Positions 9,423 to 17,726 of a stretch of 64,000 nucleotides of DNA are shown here, in pieces. The stretch is from Paenibacillus catalpae (GTDB taxonomy: Bacteria > Bacillota > Bacilli > Paenibacillales > Paenibacillaceae): positions 1,226,492 through 1,290,491 of the forward strand of contig NZ_FOMT01000002.1 of NCBI RefSeq assembly GCF_900112695.1, given 5' to 3'. The position numbers and the translations under genes are program-made. The notes below the pieces were generated by a model. That model saw nothing but the letters and a program-made list of their open reading frames with translations, searched no databases and was not told the DNA's origin. The number at the start of each line of letters is the position of its first letter. Position 1 is the first letter of the stretch.

Positions 9423-10409
9423 ATGCATAAACGTCCTTACAGGCGTGCTCAGCAATGGCTGGAGCTTCTGCCGGCAGATCTGGCAGATGTAACAGACACG
9501 GATTCGGATTCTTCGCAGCATACGAAGCAACTACCTATACCGGAGGCCGGCAGCCATCCGCATCTTTTGCGGCAATGGCTGCTGGCCCGTTCTTTATTTC
9601 CGGCAAAATGGATTAACCGGTTGTTCTCGGTTGGCGGTATCAAGTGGGAAGGGGGGCTTATTCGTCTGCTTGCCTTCCCGCCTGCCGACCCTGCTGCGGA
9701 TCCGTTATACCGCAAAGCGAAGAACAGCAGCGTTATTGAACCAGAGGTGCTCTACGAAGATGATTTCTGCCTTGTCCTAAACAAGCCGGCGGGAATGCCG
9801 GTCCACGAGTCATATGCCGGCCAGACTGGCACGCTGGATGAGGCGGCTGCACGATGGCTGCTTGGAACGGGTGATCCTCTGCCCGTCCGGCATATCCACC
9901 GCCTGGATGATGATACTTCCGGTCCCGTGCTGTATGCCAAGAATGATCTTGCGCAATGGGCGCTGGATGAAGCGATGCGCGAGAAGCGGATTGACCGCCG
10001 TTATCTTGCCGTCGTCCAGGGGCGGCTGAATAAGCCGTCCGGCACGATTAATGCCCCGATTGGCAAAGACCGGCATCATTCGTCAAGGCGTCGCGTAACG
10101 CCAGGCGGTGATACAGCAGTCACCCATTATGAAACAGTCCGTATGCTGTCGAACAACACAGTTGTCCGTGTTCAGCTGGAAACCGGAAGAACGCATCAAA
10201 TCCGGGTACATATGAGCCATATCGGCCATCCGCTCGTTGGAGACAAGCTGTACGGTGGAGACACGAAGCTGCTGCCGCATCAGGCCTTGCATGGCGAACG
10301 GCTGCTTTTTCCGCATCCCTGGACAGGTGAATGGGTAGAGGCCGCTGCTCCGGACCCCGCCTGGTTGACCGCTTTGCTTGACAAGCTGGGTGGACGGACA
10401 AATATATAG
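9423..10409 (+). CDS. RluA-family RNA pseudouridine synthase
   Basis: The protein isomerises uridine to pseudouridine in rRNA or tRNA; the exact target cannot be read from sequence. The catalytic aspartate is in HIHRLDDDTSG near residue 161. LETGRTHQIRVHMSHIGHPLVGDKLYG is split here as GRTHQIRVH and GHPLVGDKLYG, both RluA signatures. The frame is open back to a TTG at 9363, inside the leader hairpin, but the AGGAGGG at 9407-9413 selects the ATG at 9423 (328 residues). The gene lies between hemL and spoVID, where B. subtilis has no equivalent. Confidence 0.9.
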   Translation: MHKRPYRRAQQWLELLPADLADVTDTDSDSSQHTKQLPIPEAGSHPHLLRQWLLARSLFPAKWINRLFSVGGIKWEGGLIRLLAFPPADPAADPLYRKAKNSSVIEPEVLYEDDFCLVLNKPAGMPVHESYAGQTGTLDEAAARWLLGTGDPLPVRHIHRLDDDTSGPVLYAKNDLAQWALDEAMREKRIDRRYLAVVQGRLNKPSGTINAPIGKDRHHSSRRRVTPGGDTAVTHYETVRMLSNNTVVRVQLETGRTHQIRVHMSHIGHPLVGDKLYGGDTKLLPHQALHGERLLFPHPWTGEWVEAAAPDPAWLTALLDKLGGRTNI

Positions 10410-10438
10410 TCATGCTCCTTATTTTCCCGCCATATAGA
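10410..10438 (+). promoter_or_regulatory. Possible SigE promoter of spoVID
   Basis: TCATGCT and CATATAGA are separated by 14 nt, a partial match to the SigE consensus. spoVID is a SigE gene in B. subtilis, which agrees. The match is imperfect, so this is tentative. Confidence 0.35.
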
Positions 10439-10513
10439 TAGTAGTGAATGTAACTTTAGCCCAAGCTTTAGGCATTTTCTAACTATTTAAGGTATAGGGA
10501 GGGAGGACATCGC

Positions 10514-11938
10514 GTGACGGATCAATCCAAGGGCTTGCGATTTGATTTGTATGAGCGTATTCATTTGCCGGATGAAGTAGCGGCGATTGACGAACTGGAG
10601 GAAATTGAGCTTACCCCTCGTATTCAGGTGATCGAACAGGGGGATCATGCGGTACTGAAGGGGCAATTGCTCTTAAACGGCGTCTACCGCGGCCAGACGG
10701 ACGGAGGCAGCCTGCAGACGCTTGAGCACTGGATTCCGGTCGAAATTACGCTGCCGCTAAACCGGGTATCCCGACTCGACGATATTTCGGTTGAGATAGA
10801 CAACTTTGATGTCGATTTATTATCCGCGCGGACATTGAATGTAACCGGCGTATTATCGCTCCGGGGTATCCTGGTTGAACCGCTGCCTGACACGGAAGAA
10901 GTGTGGCGCGAGGAACCGATTACTGTCGTACACGAACGCGAGGCTTCAAGCGAAGAGTCTGAGTTTGAAGCAGAGGCGCAGGCTGATGCTATAGCTGAAG
11001 CTCAAGCACAAGAAACGTGGGAATCTGTAACGCAGCAGCCTTATTTTACGGGTTATGCGGGGCAGTTGCCTGGTGCACAGCGTGCTCAGGAAGAGTCCTT
11101 TGAAGAGGAAGAACAAGAGGAAGAAGAGGAAGAAGAGCAGGAAGAGAGCTTCGAAGCCTTTGAGGAAACGGAGCAGGAAGAAGCTGAGGCGGATGAAGCC
11201 GATGCTTCGGTTACGATCTCGGCGTCACCTCGGGACGGCGGCTGGTCGGCTTCCCAATGGTTCCAATCTAACCAGCCTGCTAACCAACCTGTTAATCAAC
11301 CCGTTAATCAACCCGCTAATCAGTCATTTAATCAGCCTAGTGTTCAGAATTTCCAGTCAGCTCCCCCGCCTCAGATATCTCAACCATCACAGAGGGACAA
11401 TACTTACGTATCAGAACAAGACAGCGATGAGGACTGGCAGGAGGAATCTTTTGCCGAGCAGGCTGTGCCAAGCCAGGAAGCTTCATTTGGCGGAGAGCCG
11501 GCAAGCGAAAGCGATTGGCAGAGTCAATCCGGGTTCCCTCGCGTACCGGACAATGATAAGCAGGAGATTCGAATCGGCGTCGGGAGCAAGCAGCCTGAGT
11601 CCAATCCGGAGCAGGCTCCTAATGTCGGCTTGATGACGTTATTGCAGACTAGCAAGCGGGAGCAGGCTGCAAGGCAGGCAGCTGAGGAAGATGCAGCCAA
11701 ACAGGCCGAGCAGGAGAAAACACGCTCATCCGGTGATGAGATCGAGTGGAAGACGCTTTTCCTCGGCAAGCAGACGGATGAGAATGAATTCCGCAAAATC
11801 CGCGTATGCATCGTACAAAGAGATGAGACGCTGGAATCCATTGCGGTCCGTTACAGCCTGAATCCCCGCGAAATTCTGCTGTATAATGGCTTAAACGAGT
11901 CTTCTGTTGCGGAAGGCCAGCTGCTGTATATCCCATAA
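10514..11938 (+). CDS. spoVID: Stage VI sporulation protein D, LysM domain
   Basis: This is a spore coat encasement protein made in the mother cell, known in B. subtilis to bind SafA and SpoIVA on the forespore surface. The N-terminal 125 residues form the conserved SpoVID beta-rich domain. The middle is very acidic, with long Glu runs around residues 195-225 encoded by GAA/GAG. After that comes an Asn-Gln-Pro repeat region (NQPxNQPVNQP) near 255-275. The C-terminus is one LysM domain (CIVQRDETLESIAVRYSLN), which binds peptidoglycan or lipid II. The start is GTG with GGGAGGGAGG upstream. Its position after hemL is the same as in B. subtilis. The SafA-like gene at 40 kb encodes its likely partner. 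Confidence 0.92.
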   Translation: MTDQSKGLRFDLYERIHLPDEVAAIDELEEIELTPRIQVIEQGDHAVLKGQLLLNGVYRGQTDGGSLQTLEHWIPVEITLPLNRVSRLDDISVEIDNFDVDLLSARTLNVTGVLSLRGILVEPLPDTEEVWREEPITVVHEREASSEESEFEAEAQADAIAEAQAQETWESVTQQPYFTGYAGQLPGAQRAQEESFEEEEQEEEEEEEQEESFEAFEETEQEEAEADEADASVTISASPRDGGWSASQWFQSNQPANQPVNQPVNQPANQSFNQPSVQNFQSAPPPQISQPSQRDNTYVSEQDSDEDWQEESFAEQAVPSQEASFGGEPASESDWQSQSGFPRVPDNDKQEIRIGVGSKQPESNPEQAPNVGLMTLLQTSKREQAARQAAEEDAAKQAEQEKTRSSGDEIEWKTLFLGKQTDENEFRKIRVCIVQRDETLESIAVRYSLNPREILLYNGLNESSVAEGQLLYIP

Positions 11939-11946
11939 AATACGAA

Positions 11947-11984
11947 ATCCCCCGATCAGCCTTTGTGCTGACGGGGGATTTTTT
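11947..11984 (+). terminator. Intrinsic terminator after spoVID
   Basis: ATCCCCCGATCAGC and GCTGACGGGGGAT form a long stem with a short loop, followed by TTTTTT. It is a strong terminator at the end of the spoVID unit. Confidence 0.9.
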
Positions 11985-12012
11985 GTATGAAATTAGATTA
12001 TGGCGCAGCCGT

Positions 12013-12618
12013 TTACGCTTGGGGCTTGAACAGCGGTTCTATAAAGGTGCTGCAGAAATTATCGGCGATCTGGTCGATCGAATAGCCCAGTACTTTGGAG
12101 TAGTAGATAAGAGATTCAGGAGCTATAGCGCTGATCAGCATATGGGCCGTAAATGCAGGATTTAATGTGATCAGTTCGTTCTTGCTCTGGGCTTCTTCTA
12201 ACAGGGAAAGATAGATGCGGTTTAAGTGGATGTAACACGGATTGTCGAAGAAGAACATATCATCCGGCTTGCACGGCTTGCTGATCTTAATAACATTCAG
12301 CCAGTTTAGTTGCTCGTTGAAAAAGCTAAGCACCCTCCGCACAACGGAAGTCAGCCTGTCCTTTACGGGAAGCTCCTTCTTCGAGTCGAGCAGCTGGTCA
12401 ATCTCCTCCATTAGGCTGTCAAACGTGTCGTTCATCAAATCCATACATAAGTCCGATTTATTCGCATAACGCCGGTACAGGGTACCTTGTCCGATTTGAA
12501 TCGATTTGGCAATTTGGTGCATGCTGACTGCCTCAACACCGTGTTCGGCGAATAGGGACCTGGCGGCTTGCAAGATTAGCTTGCTCACCTCTTGAGAGTC
12601 CTTCTTTTTATCGGCCAT
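12013..12618 (-). CDS. TetR/AcrR-family transcriptional regulator
   Basis: This is a 201-residue repressor. The N-terminal helix-turn-helix is at residues 33-52 (MHQIAKSIQIGQGTLYRRYA), and the C-terminal ligand domain diverges. The frame is open upstream to position 12696, but a GGAGGGTG site puts the start at the ATG of MADKKK. It is transcribed away from the efflux pump gene at 12939. Two near-identical palindromes sit between them, so it most probably represses itself and the pump until an inducing compound binds. The ligand is unknown. Confidence 0.92.
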   Translation of the reverse strand: MADKKKDSQEVSKLILQAARSLFAEHGVEAVSMHQIAKSIQIGQGTLYRRYANKSDLCMDLMNDTFDSLMEEIDQLLDSKKELPVKDRLTSVVRRVLSFFNEQLNWLNVIKISKPCKPDDMFFFDNPCYIHLNRIYLSLLEEAQSKNELITLNPAFTAHMLISAIAPESLIYYSKVLGYSIDQIADNFCSTFIEPLFKPQA

Positions 12619-12667
12619 GAGCGCACCCTCCATTTCTTCATAAAAAAATAAATAAAGCATGGTTGTA

Positions 12668-12696
12668 TTGACATCCGGACAATTGTCCGTTATCAT
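12668..12696 (+). promoter_or_regulatory. SigA promoter of the efflux pump
   Basis: TTGACA and TATCAT are separated by 17 nt. Operator 1 lies wholly in the spacer, so repressor binding would block RNA polymerase. On the opposite strand TTGTCC and GACAAT, also 17 nt apart, overlap both operators and could serve the regulator gene. Confidence 0.75.
12676..12689. promoter_or_regulatory. TetR operator, copy 1
   Basis: CGGACAATTGTCCG is a perfect 14-bp palindrome located between the -35 and -10 of the pump promoter. Confidence 0.8.
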
Positions 12697-12702
12697 ACGT
12701 TA

Positions 12703-12718
12703 GCGGACAATTGTCCGC
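12703..12718. promoter_or_regulatory. TetR operator, copy 2
   Basis: GCGGACAATTGTCCGC is a perfect 16-bp palindrome that shares its 14-bp core with copy 1. The centres are 28 bp apart, close to three helical turns, so two dimers may bind the same face. Confidence 0.8.
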
Positions 12719-12799
12719 AGTCGTCTAACGCCTTACCCATTTTACAGCTGGATCATTCACAGGTCAAGGCGTCAGCGATGAACAAGAAAGATAAATAGA

Positions 12800-12928
12800 G
12801 AAGCAAGAATCATCACGATGACCTGAAACGGTCATTTAGGGTGATCATTCTTAAGCACTTGCTTTCGAAGCAAGAATCATCACGATGACCTGAAACGGTC
12901 ATTTAGGGTGATCATTCTTTTTAGGAGG
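12800..12928 (+). repeat. Two tandem hairpin leader elements before the efflux pump
   Basis: A 53-nt sequence occurs twice without a mismatch (12800-12852 and 12867-12919), with a period of 67 nt. Each copy folds as AAGAAT / ATTCTT, then ATCAC / GTGAT, then ATGACC / GGTCAT with a 6-nt loop. The second copy is preceded by CTTGCTTTCGAAGCAAG, a 7-bp mini hairpin with a TCG loop. The second copy runs into TTTTTAGGAGG, the ribosome binding site of the pump. It belongs to the same family as the elements at 9.3, 14.8 and 61.5 kb. Confidence 0.85.
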
Positions 12929-12938
12929 AGAGAAATAA

Positions 12939-14432
12939 ATGACTGAAGTAAATGCAACAAACAACTCCATGTCTATCAAATCCATTATGGTGCCGCTTCT
13001 GGCTATCATTGTGGGCATGTTCATGGTTATTCTCGACGGTACGGCAATGAACGTGGCAATTCCCAAGCTGCGTGAGGACTTTGGTGGAGCCTCGCTGTCA
13101 CTTGTACAATGGACCGTTACCGGTTATGCCTTAGCGCAAGCTGCTGTTATTCCGCTGGCTGGATGGTTATCTGACCGTTTCGGGGCGAAGCAAATTTACC
13201 TCACTTCAATCGTATTGTTCACAATCGGCTCTGCTCTGTGCGCCTTTGCGACAACTGCTGAGCAATTGATCATTTATCGTATTATCCAAGGCCTCGGCGG
13301 CGGTATGGTTGCTCCGATCGCAATGGCATTTACTTATCGCTTAAGCCCTCCGGGCAAACAAGGCGCGGTAATGGGGATGATCGGTATTCCGATGCTGCTC
13401 GCGCCTGCTCTTGGTCCGGTACTTGCAGGCTGGCTCGTTGATTATGTAACCTGGCATTGGATTTTTATTATCAATATTCCTGTTGGTGCGGTAGCGGTAT
13501 TCCTTGGTCTTCGGACATTGCCGGCTTTGGCACGCCAATCCGTTCCGCAGCTTGATCTGCTCGGCATGATTTTTGCACCGCTTGCCTTTGCGGGACTTGC
13601 ATACGGCGTGAGCGAGGGCGGTACAGACTGGGGCTCTGCCAAAACTTTGACCGGTCTTATTGTTGGCGGCATTTCTCTCATTATCTTTATTATTGTTGAA
13701 TTGAACCGCAAGCAGCCTCTTCTCGAGCTTCGTGTATTCAAATCAGCGGATTTCTCTAAAGGCATCGTTGTTCAATGGGTTTCTCAAATTGCCCTCTTTG
13801 GCACCTTGTTCTTGTTCCCGCTGTTCTTGCAAACGGCAAAAGGCTACTCCGCTCTCGATACAGGCTTAATCTTGCTGCCACAAGCACTGGCCGCTGCGAT
13901 CTGTATGCCAATCGGCGGGAAGCTGTTCGACAAGATTGGTGCTCGTCCACTGGTTATGAGCGGTCTTGGCATTGTTACGATTGGCGCGTTTCTGCTCTCT
14001 AATATTTCGGCCGATGCAACCGTAGGCACTTATATTCTTCCGCTTATTTTACTCGGAGCGGGTATGGGCCTCTCCATGATGCCGCTGAATACGCATATTA
14101 TTCAAGCAGCACCACCTGAACTGGTTGGCCGCGTAACATCACTTACAAGTGCAGCCCAACAGGTCATGACTTCATTTGCTGTAGCGGGTCTTGCAACGAT
14201 TCTCGCTAGACGTACCGAGCATTATATGGCTGCAGAAGGCATTGCGAATCCCGCTGATATTACACCGGCAATCGCGTCCCATGTTGCTTCCGCTTCCTAT
14301 GGCGACACATTCCTGATCCTGACGATTGTTGGTGTCGTAGGTACGCTGGTAGGCTTCCTGCTGTCGAAACCGAAACGTGCAGAAGGCACAAATGCTGAAA
14401 AAGCAGATATGCCAATGATGATGGGGCACTAA
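12939..14432 (+). CDS. DHA2-family (EmrB/QacA-type) drug efflux transporter
   Basis: This is a major facilitator of 497 residues with about 14 membrane segments, expected to export drugs or lipophilic compounds in exchange for protons. Motif A is GWLSDRFGAKQ near residue 70. The antiporter motif C region is GIPMLLAPALGPVLAGW near 150. An acidic residue in the first membrane segment (VILDGTAMNVAIPKL) is typical of DHA2 pumps such as LmrB and EmrB. The ATG follows TAGGAGGAG supplied by the repeat leader. It is regulated by the divergent TetR protein through two operators. No terminator is obvious after the stop, and the valS promoter starts 18 nt downstream. Confidence 0.93.
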   Translation: MTEVNATNNSMSIKSIMVPLLAIIVGMFMVILDGTAMNVAIPKLREDFGGASLSLVQWTVTGYALAQAAVIPLAGWLSDRFGAKQIYLTSIVLFTIGSALCAFATTAEQLIIYRIIQGLGGGMVAPIAMAFTYRLSPPGKQGAVMGMIGIPMLLAPALGPVLAGWLVDYVTWHWIFIINIPVGAVAVFLGLRTLPALARQSVPQLDLLGMIFAPLAFAGLAYGVSEGGTDWGSAKTLTGLIVGGISLIIFIIVELNRKQPLLELRVFKSADFSKGIVVQWVSQIALFGTLFLFPLFLQTAKGYSALDTGLILLPQALAAAICMPIGGKLFDKIGARPLVMSGLGIVTIGAFLLSNISADATVGTYILPLILLGAGMGLSMMPLNTHIIQAAPPELVGRVTSLTSAAQQVMTSFAVAGLATILARRTEHYMAAEGIANPADITPAIASHVASASYGDTFLILTIVGVVGTLVGFLLSKPKRAEGTNAEKADMPMMMGH

Positions 14433-14449
14433 TTAGGCGCAGTCTAAAG

Positions 14450-14478
14450 TTGACTTTCGGGGCCATTTTGGATAAAAT
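14450..14478 (+). promoter_or_regulatory. SigA promoter of valS
   Basis: TTGACT and TAAAAT are separated by 17 nt, just downstream of the efflux pump gene and upstream of the T-box. Confidence 0.75.
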
Positions 14479-14504
14479 ATGCTATATCTGATTTTTTTCA
14501 ACAT

Positions 14505-14765
14505 ATGTTGACGTTGAAGGGGAAGAGTAAGCAGCCAAGCCTTCAGAGAGCGGGACTGTAACGCTGAAAGGTACCGCAGGAAATTACTGCTACGCTTGTC
14601 GCCCCGGAGTTGCTTGAATGAAGCGGGATGGTCCGTTATTTCAAGCCGGCCGCAGCCGTTATCTGTTTGAGTGCCGTGCTTTCCATTTTGGAGCGCGGAA
14701 CAAAGGTGGTACCACGGAAGATAACCTTTCGTCCTTTGCTATAAGGGCGGAAGGTTTTTTTGTAT
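14505..14765 (+). promoter_or_regulatory. T-box riboswitch controlling valS
   Basis: The highly conserved T-box sequence AACAAAGGTGGTACCACGG is at 14699-14717. It contains the TGGTACCAC core, which pairs with the acceptor end of uncharged tRNA. It is followed by the terminator CCTTTCGTCC / GGGCGGAAGG and a T run at 14724-14762. Stem I begins near 14525, with AAGCAGC pairing to GTTGCTT at about 14609. Two valine triplets, GTC at 14598-14600 and GTT at 14609-14611, lie on the 3' side of stem I; I cannot decide which is the specifier. Valine starvation should allow readthrough into valS. Confidence 0.92.
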
Positions 14766-14792
14766 TTCTATCCATGCAATGACAAGAATGGT

Positions 14793-15041
14793 AATGCTTG
14801 CGAAGTAAAATTGTATTCACAATTTTTTAGACCAAATGCTTACGAAGCAAGTATTACCACAATGGTTAATGGTTTACCTTTGGTATGGCAATTCATTTGG
14901 TTTATGCTTACGAAGCATGAATTACCACAATGGTAAATGGTTTACCTTTGGTATGGCAATTCATTTGGTTTATGCTTACGAAGCATGAATTACCACAATG
15001 GTTAATGGTTTACCTTTGGTATGGCAATTCATTTTAGGAGG
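14793..15041 (+). repeat. Three 68-bp tandem repeats plus a divergent unit between T-box and valS
   Basis: Units begin at 14836, 14904 and 14972, each with TGCTTACGAAGCA followed by an imperfect hairpin. The outer arms are GAATT / AATTC and the inner arms include GGTAAA / TTTACC (exact in the middle unit). A divergent unit at 14793-14830 has the box TGCTTGCGAAG and a perfect AAAATTGT / ACAATTTT hairpin with a T run. The last unit ends in CATTTTAGGAGG, the valS ribosome binding site. Units two and three differ at one base over most of their length. Confidence 0.9.
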
Positions 15042-15049
15042 ATGTAAAG

Positions 15050-17701
15050 ATGTCAGAGAAGACAACAATGCCGACGACTTATGATCCGAAGGCAGCTGAG
15101 CAGAAGTGGTATGATTTCTGGCAGCAGGGTCAATTTTTCAAGGCGGGCCGGCGCCAGGATGCTAAGCCTTTCACCATCGTAATCCCGCCGCCAAACGTTA
15201 CGGGGATGCTTCATATCGGGCATGCGCTCGATTTCACCCTTCAAGATATTATTATCAGAACGAAGCGGATGCAGGGCTTTGATACGCTGTGGCTGCCTGG
15301 TACTGACCATGCGGGCATTGCAACTCAGACAAAGGTGGAGCAGAAGCTGCGCGAGCAGGGTCTGAGCCGTTATGACCTTGGCCGTGAGAAGTTCCTTGAG
15401 CAAGTATGGGACTGGAAAGAGCTGTATGCGAACACGATTCGTGAGCAATGGGGCAAAATGGGACTGTCTTTGGACTACTCCCGCGAACGTTTTACATTGG
15501 ATGAAGGTTTGTCCAAGGCGGTTCGTGAAGTATTCGTCCGTTTGCATGAGAAGGGCCTTATCTATCGCGGCAAAAAAATCATCAACTGGGATCCAGCTGC
15601 GCGTACGGCCTTGTCCGATATTGAAGTAGAGCACAAAGAGCTGAACGGCCATCTGTACCATTTGCAATATCCGCTCAAGGACGGCAGCGGACATATTACG
15701 GTTGCAACTACACGTCCGGAGACGATGCTGGGCGACACAGCCGTAGCGGTTCATCCGGAAGACGAGCGTTACAAGCATCTGATCGGGCAACTCATCGTGC
15801 TGCCGGTTGTCGGACGCGAGATTCCGATCATCGCCGATGAATACGTAGAGAAGGAATTTGGATCCGGCGCGGTAAAAATTACGCCGGCGCATGATCCTAA
15901 CGACTTCGAGGTTGGCCTTCGCCATGACCTGCCTCAAATCATCGTGATGGATGAGACAGGTACGATGAATGAGCATGCCGGTCCTTATCAGGGTCTCGAC
16001 CGTGCAGACTGCCGTAAGCAGCTTGTAAAGGATCTGCAGGAGCAAGGCGTTTGCATCCGAATCGAGGACCATGTTCATCAGGTTGGCCACAGCGAACGAA
16101 GCGGCGCAGTTGTTGAGCCTTACTTGTCGACGCAATGGTTTGTAGCGATGAAGCCATTGGCAGAGCGTGCAATTGAAGCGCAGAAATCCGGTAAAGGCGT
16201 TAATTTTGTCCCTGACCGTTTCGAGAAAATTTATTTGAACTGGATCGAGAATGTTCGCGACTGGTGTATTTCCCGTCAGTTGTGGTGGGGCCATCGCATT
16301 CCGGCCTGGTACTGCGAATCCTGCGGCGAGATGCATGTTGCCCACGAGGATGTTACGGCTTGCGCGGCTTGCGGCAGCACGTCGCTCCGTCAGGACGAAG
16401 ACGTTCTGGATACATGGTTCAGCTCCGGGCTGTGGCCGTTCTCTACGCTTGGCTGGCCGGAAGAGACCGAAGACTTCAAACGTTATTACCCGACTGATGT
16501 TCTTGTAACGGGTTATGATATCGTCTATTTCTGGGTTGCGCGCATGATCTTTACGGCGCTTGAGTTCACGGATCAGATTCCGTTCAAGGACGTTCTGATG
16601 CATGGTCTCGTACGTGACGCAGAAGGACGCAAAATGTCCAAGTCGCTTGGCAACGGTGTTGATCCGCTTGATGTGATTGAAAACTACGGCGCTGATGCGA
16701 TGCGTTATATGATTTCGACCGGAAGTACACCGGGCCAGGATTTGCGCTTCCGAATTGAGAAGGTAGAACAAGCCCGCAACTTTGCGAACAAGATCTGGAA
16801 TGCATCCCGCTTTGCTCTCATGAATCTGGAAGGCTTCACAGCTGCGGATATCGATATCAAGAGCAATCTGGGAACGGCAGAGCGCTGGATTCTGCATCGT
16901 CTGAACGAAACGGTGCGTGAAGCGACACGTCTGATCGACAGCTATGAATTCGGCGAAACCGGCCGTATCTTGTACAACTTTATTTGGGACGATCTGTGTG
17001 ACTGGTACATCGAGTTTGCGAAGCTGAACCTGTATGGCACCGATGAGCAGGCAAAACGCTCGACCCAGTCGGTTCTGGCTTATGTGCTTGACCGTACGCA
17101 GCGTCTTATTCATCCGTTTATGCCATATATCAGTGAAGAGATCTGGCAGCATCTGCCGCATGAAGGCGAATCGATTACGGTAGCCGCTTGGCCGGTATAC
17201 GACGAAGCTCTTGAAGCGCCGGAAGCGGTGAAAGAGATGGAGCTCCTGATGGACATTATTCGCGCGGTTCGTAACGTTCGCGCGGAAGTGAACGTACCGA
17301 TGAGCAAGAAGGTTGAGCTGTTGATCAAGCCTTCCGGCGAGGCAGAGGCGGCTATTGTCAGCCGCAACGAAGAATTCATCAGACGTTTCTGCGGTACTTC
17401 ATCGTTTGAGACCGGCCTTGGAATTGCTGCTCCGGACAAAGCAATGACTGCTATCGTGACCGGTGCCGAGCTCTACCTGCCGCTTGCTGGCCTGATCGAT
17501 ATCTCGCAAGAGATCGCGCGCCTGGAGAAGGAGCTTGCTGCTCTCAACTCTGAAGTGGAGCGTGTAGAGAAGAAGCTCAGTAACGAAGGCTTTGTTGCGA
17601 AAGCACCGGCTAAAGTAATTGAAGAAGAACGCGCAAAAATGACAGACTACGCCGGCAAACGCGATAAAGTGCTTGCACGTATCGAAGAGCTGCGCAGTTA
17701 A
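15050..17701 (+). CDS. valS: Valyl-tRNA synthetase
   Basis: This class I synthetase charges tRNA(Val). The HIGH motif is in [15 protein letters not shown] near residue 50, and the KMSKS motif is in [11 protein letters not shown] near 528. The CP1 editing domain lies between them, with the insertion carrying CESCGE and CAACGS, a probable zinc knuckle near 422-445. The C-terminal arm from about 820 is a coiled coil ([22 protein letters not shown]). Its 883 residues are standard. The ATG follows AGGAGG by 8 nt. An ATG-TAA pair within that spacing is not considered a gene. It is under T-box control and followed by folC. Confidence 0.98.
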   Translation: MSEKTTMPTTYDPKAAEQKWYDFWQQGQFFKAGRRQDAKPFTIVIPPPNVTGMLHIGHALDFTLQDIIIRTKRMQGFDTLWLPGTDHAGIATQTKVEQKLREQGLSRYDLGREKFLEQVWDWKELYANTIREQWGKMGLSLDYSRERFTLDEGLSKAVREVFVRLHEKGLIYRGKKIINWDPAARTALSDIEVEHKELNGHLYHLQYPLKDGSGHITVATTRPETMLGDTAVAVHPEDERYKHLIGQLIVLPVVGREIPIIADEYVEKEFGSGAVKITPAHDPNDFEVGLRHDLPQIIVMDETGTMNEHAGPYQGLDRADCRKQLVKDLQEQGVCIRIEDHVHQVGHSERSGAVVEPYLSTQWFVAMKPLAERAIEAQKSGKGVNFVPDRFEKIYLNWIENVRDWCISRQLWWGHRIPAWYCESCGEMHVAHEDVTACAACGSTSLRQDEDVLDTWFSSGLWPFSTLGWPEETEDFKRYYPTDVLVTGYDIVYFWVARMIFTALEFTDQIPFKDVLMHGLVRDAEGRKMSKSLGNGVDPLDVIENYGADAMRYMISTGSTPGQDLRFRIEKVEQARNFANKIWNASRFALMNLEGFTAADIDIKSNLGTAERWILHRLNETVREATRLIDSYEFGETGRILYNFIWDDLCDWYIEFAKLNLYGTDEQAKRSTQSVLAYVLDRTQRLIHPFMPYISEEIWQHLPHEGESITVAAWPVYDEALEAPEAVKEMELLMDIIRAVRNVRAEVNVPMSKKVELLIKPSGEAEAAIVSRNEEFIRRFCGTSSFETGLGIAAPDKAMTAIVTGAELYLPLAGLIDISQEIARLEKELAALNSEVERVEKKLSNEGFVAKAPAKVIEEERAKMTDYAGKRDKVLARIEELRS

Positions 17702-17726
17702 TGCTGATGGAAGAAGGACGTTCATA

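Noticed and set aside
15036-15052. ATG-TAA pair between the ribosome binding site and the valS start
   Set aside because: It touches AGGAGG with no spacing and codes for one residue. Chance occurrence in the spacer is the simpler reading.
15053-17161. Long open frame of 702 codons on the minus strand
   Set aside because: It is the antisense shadow of valS. Codon bias of valS keeps the opposite strand free of stops, and the translated sequence has no family features or ribosome binding site.
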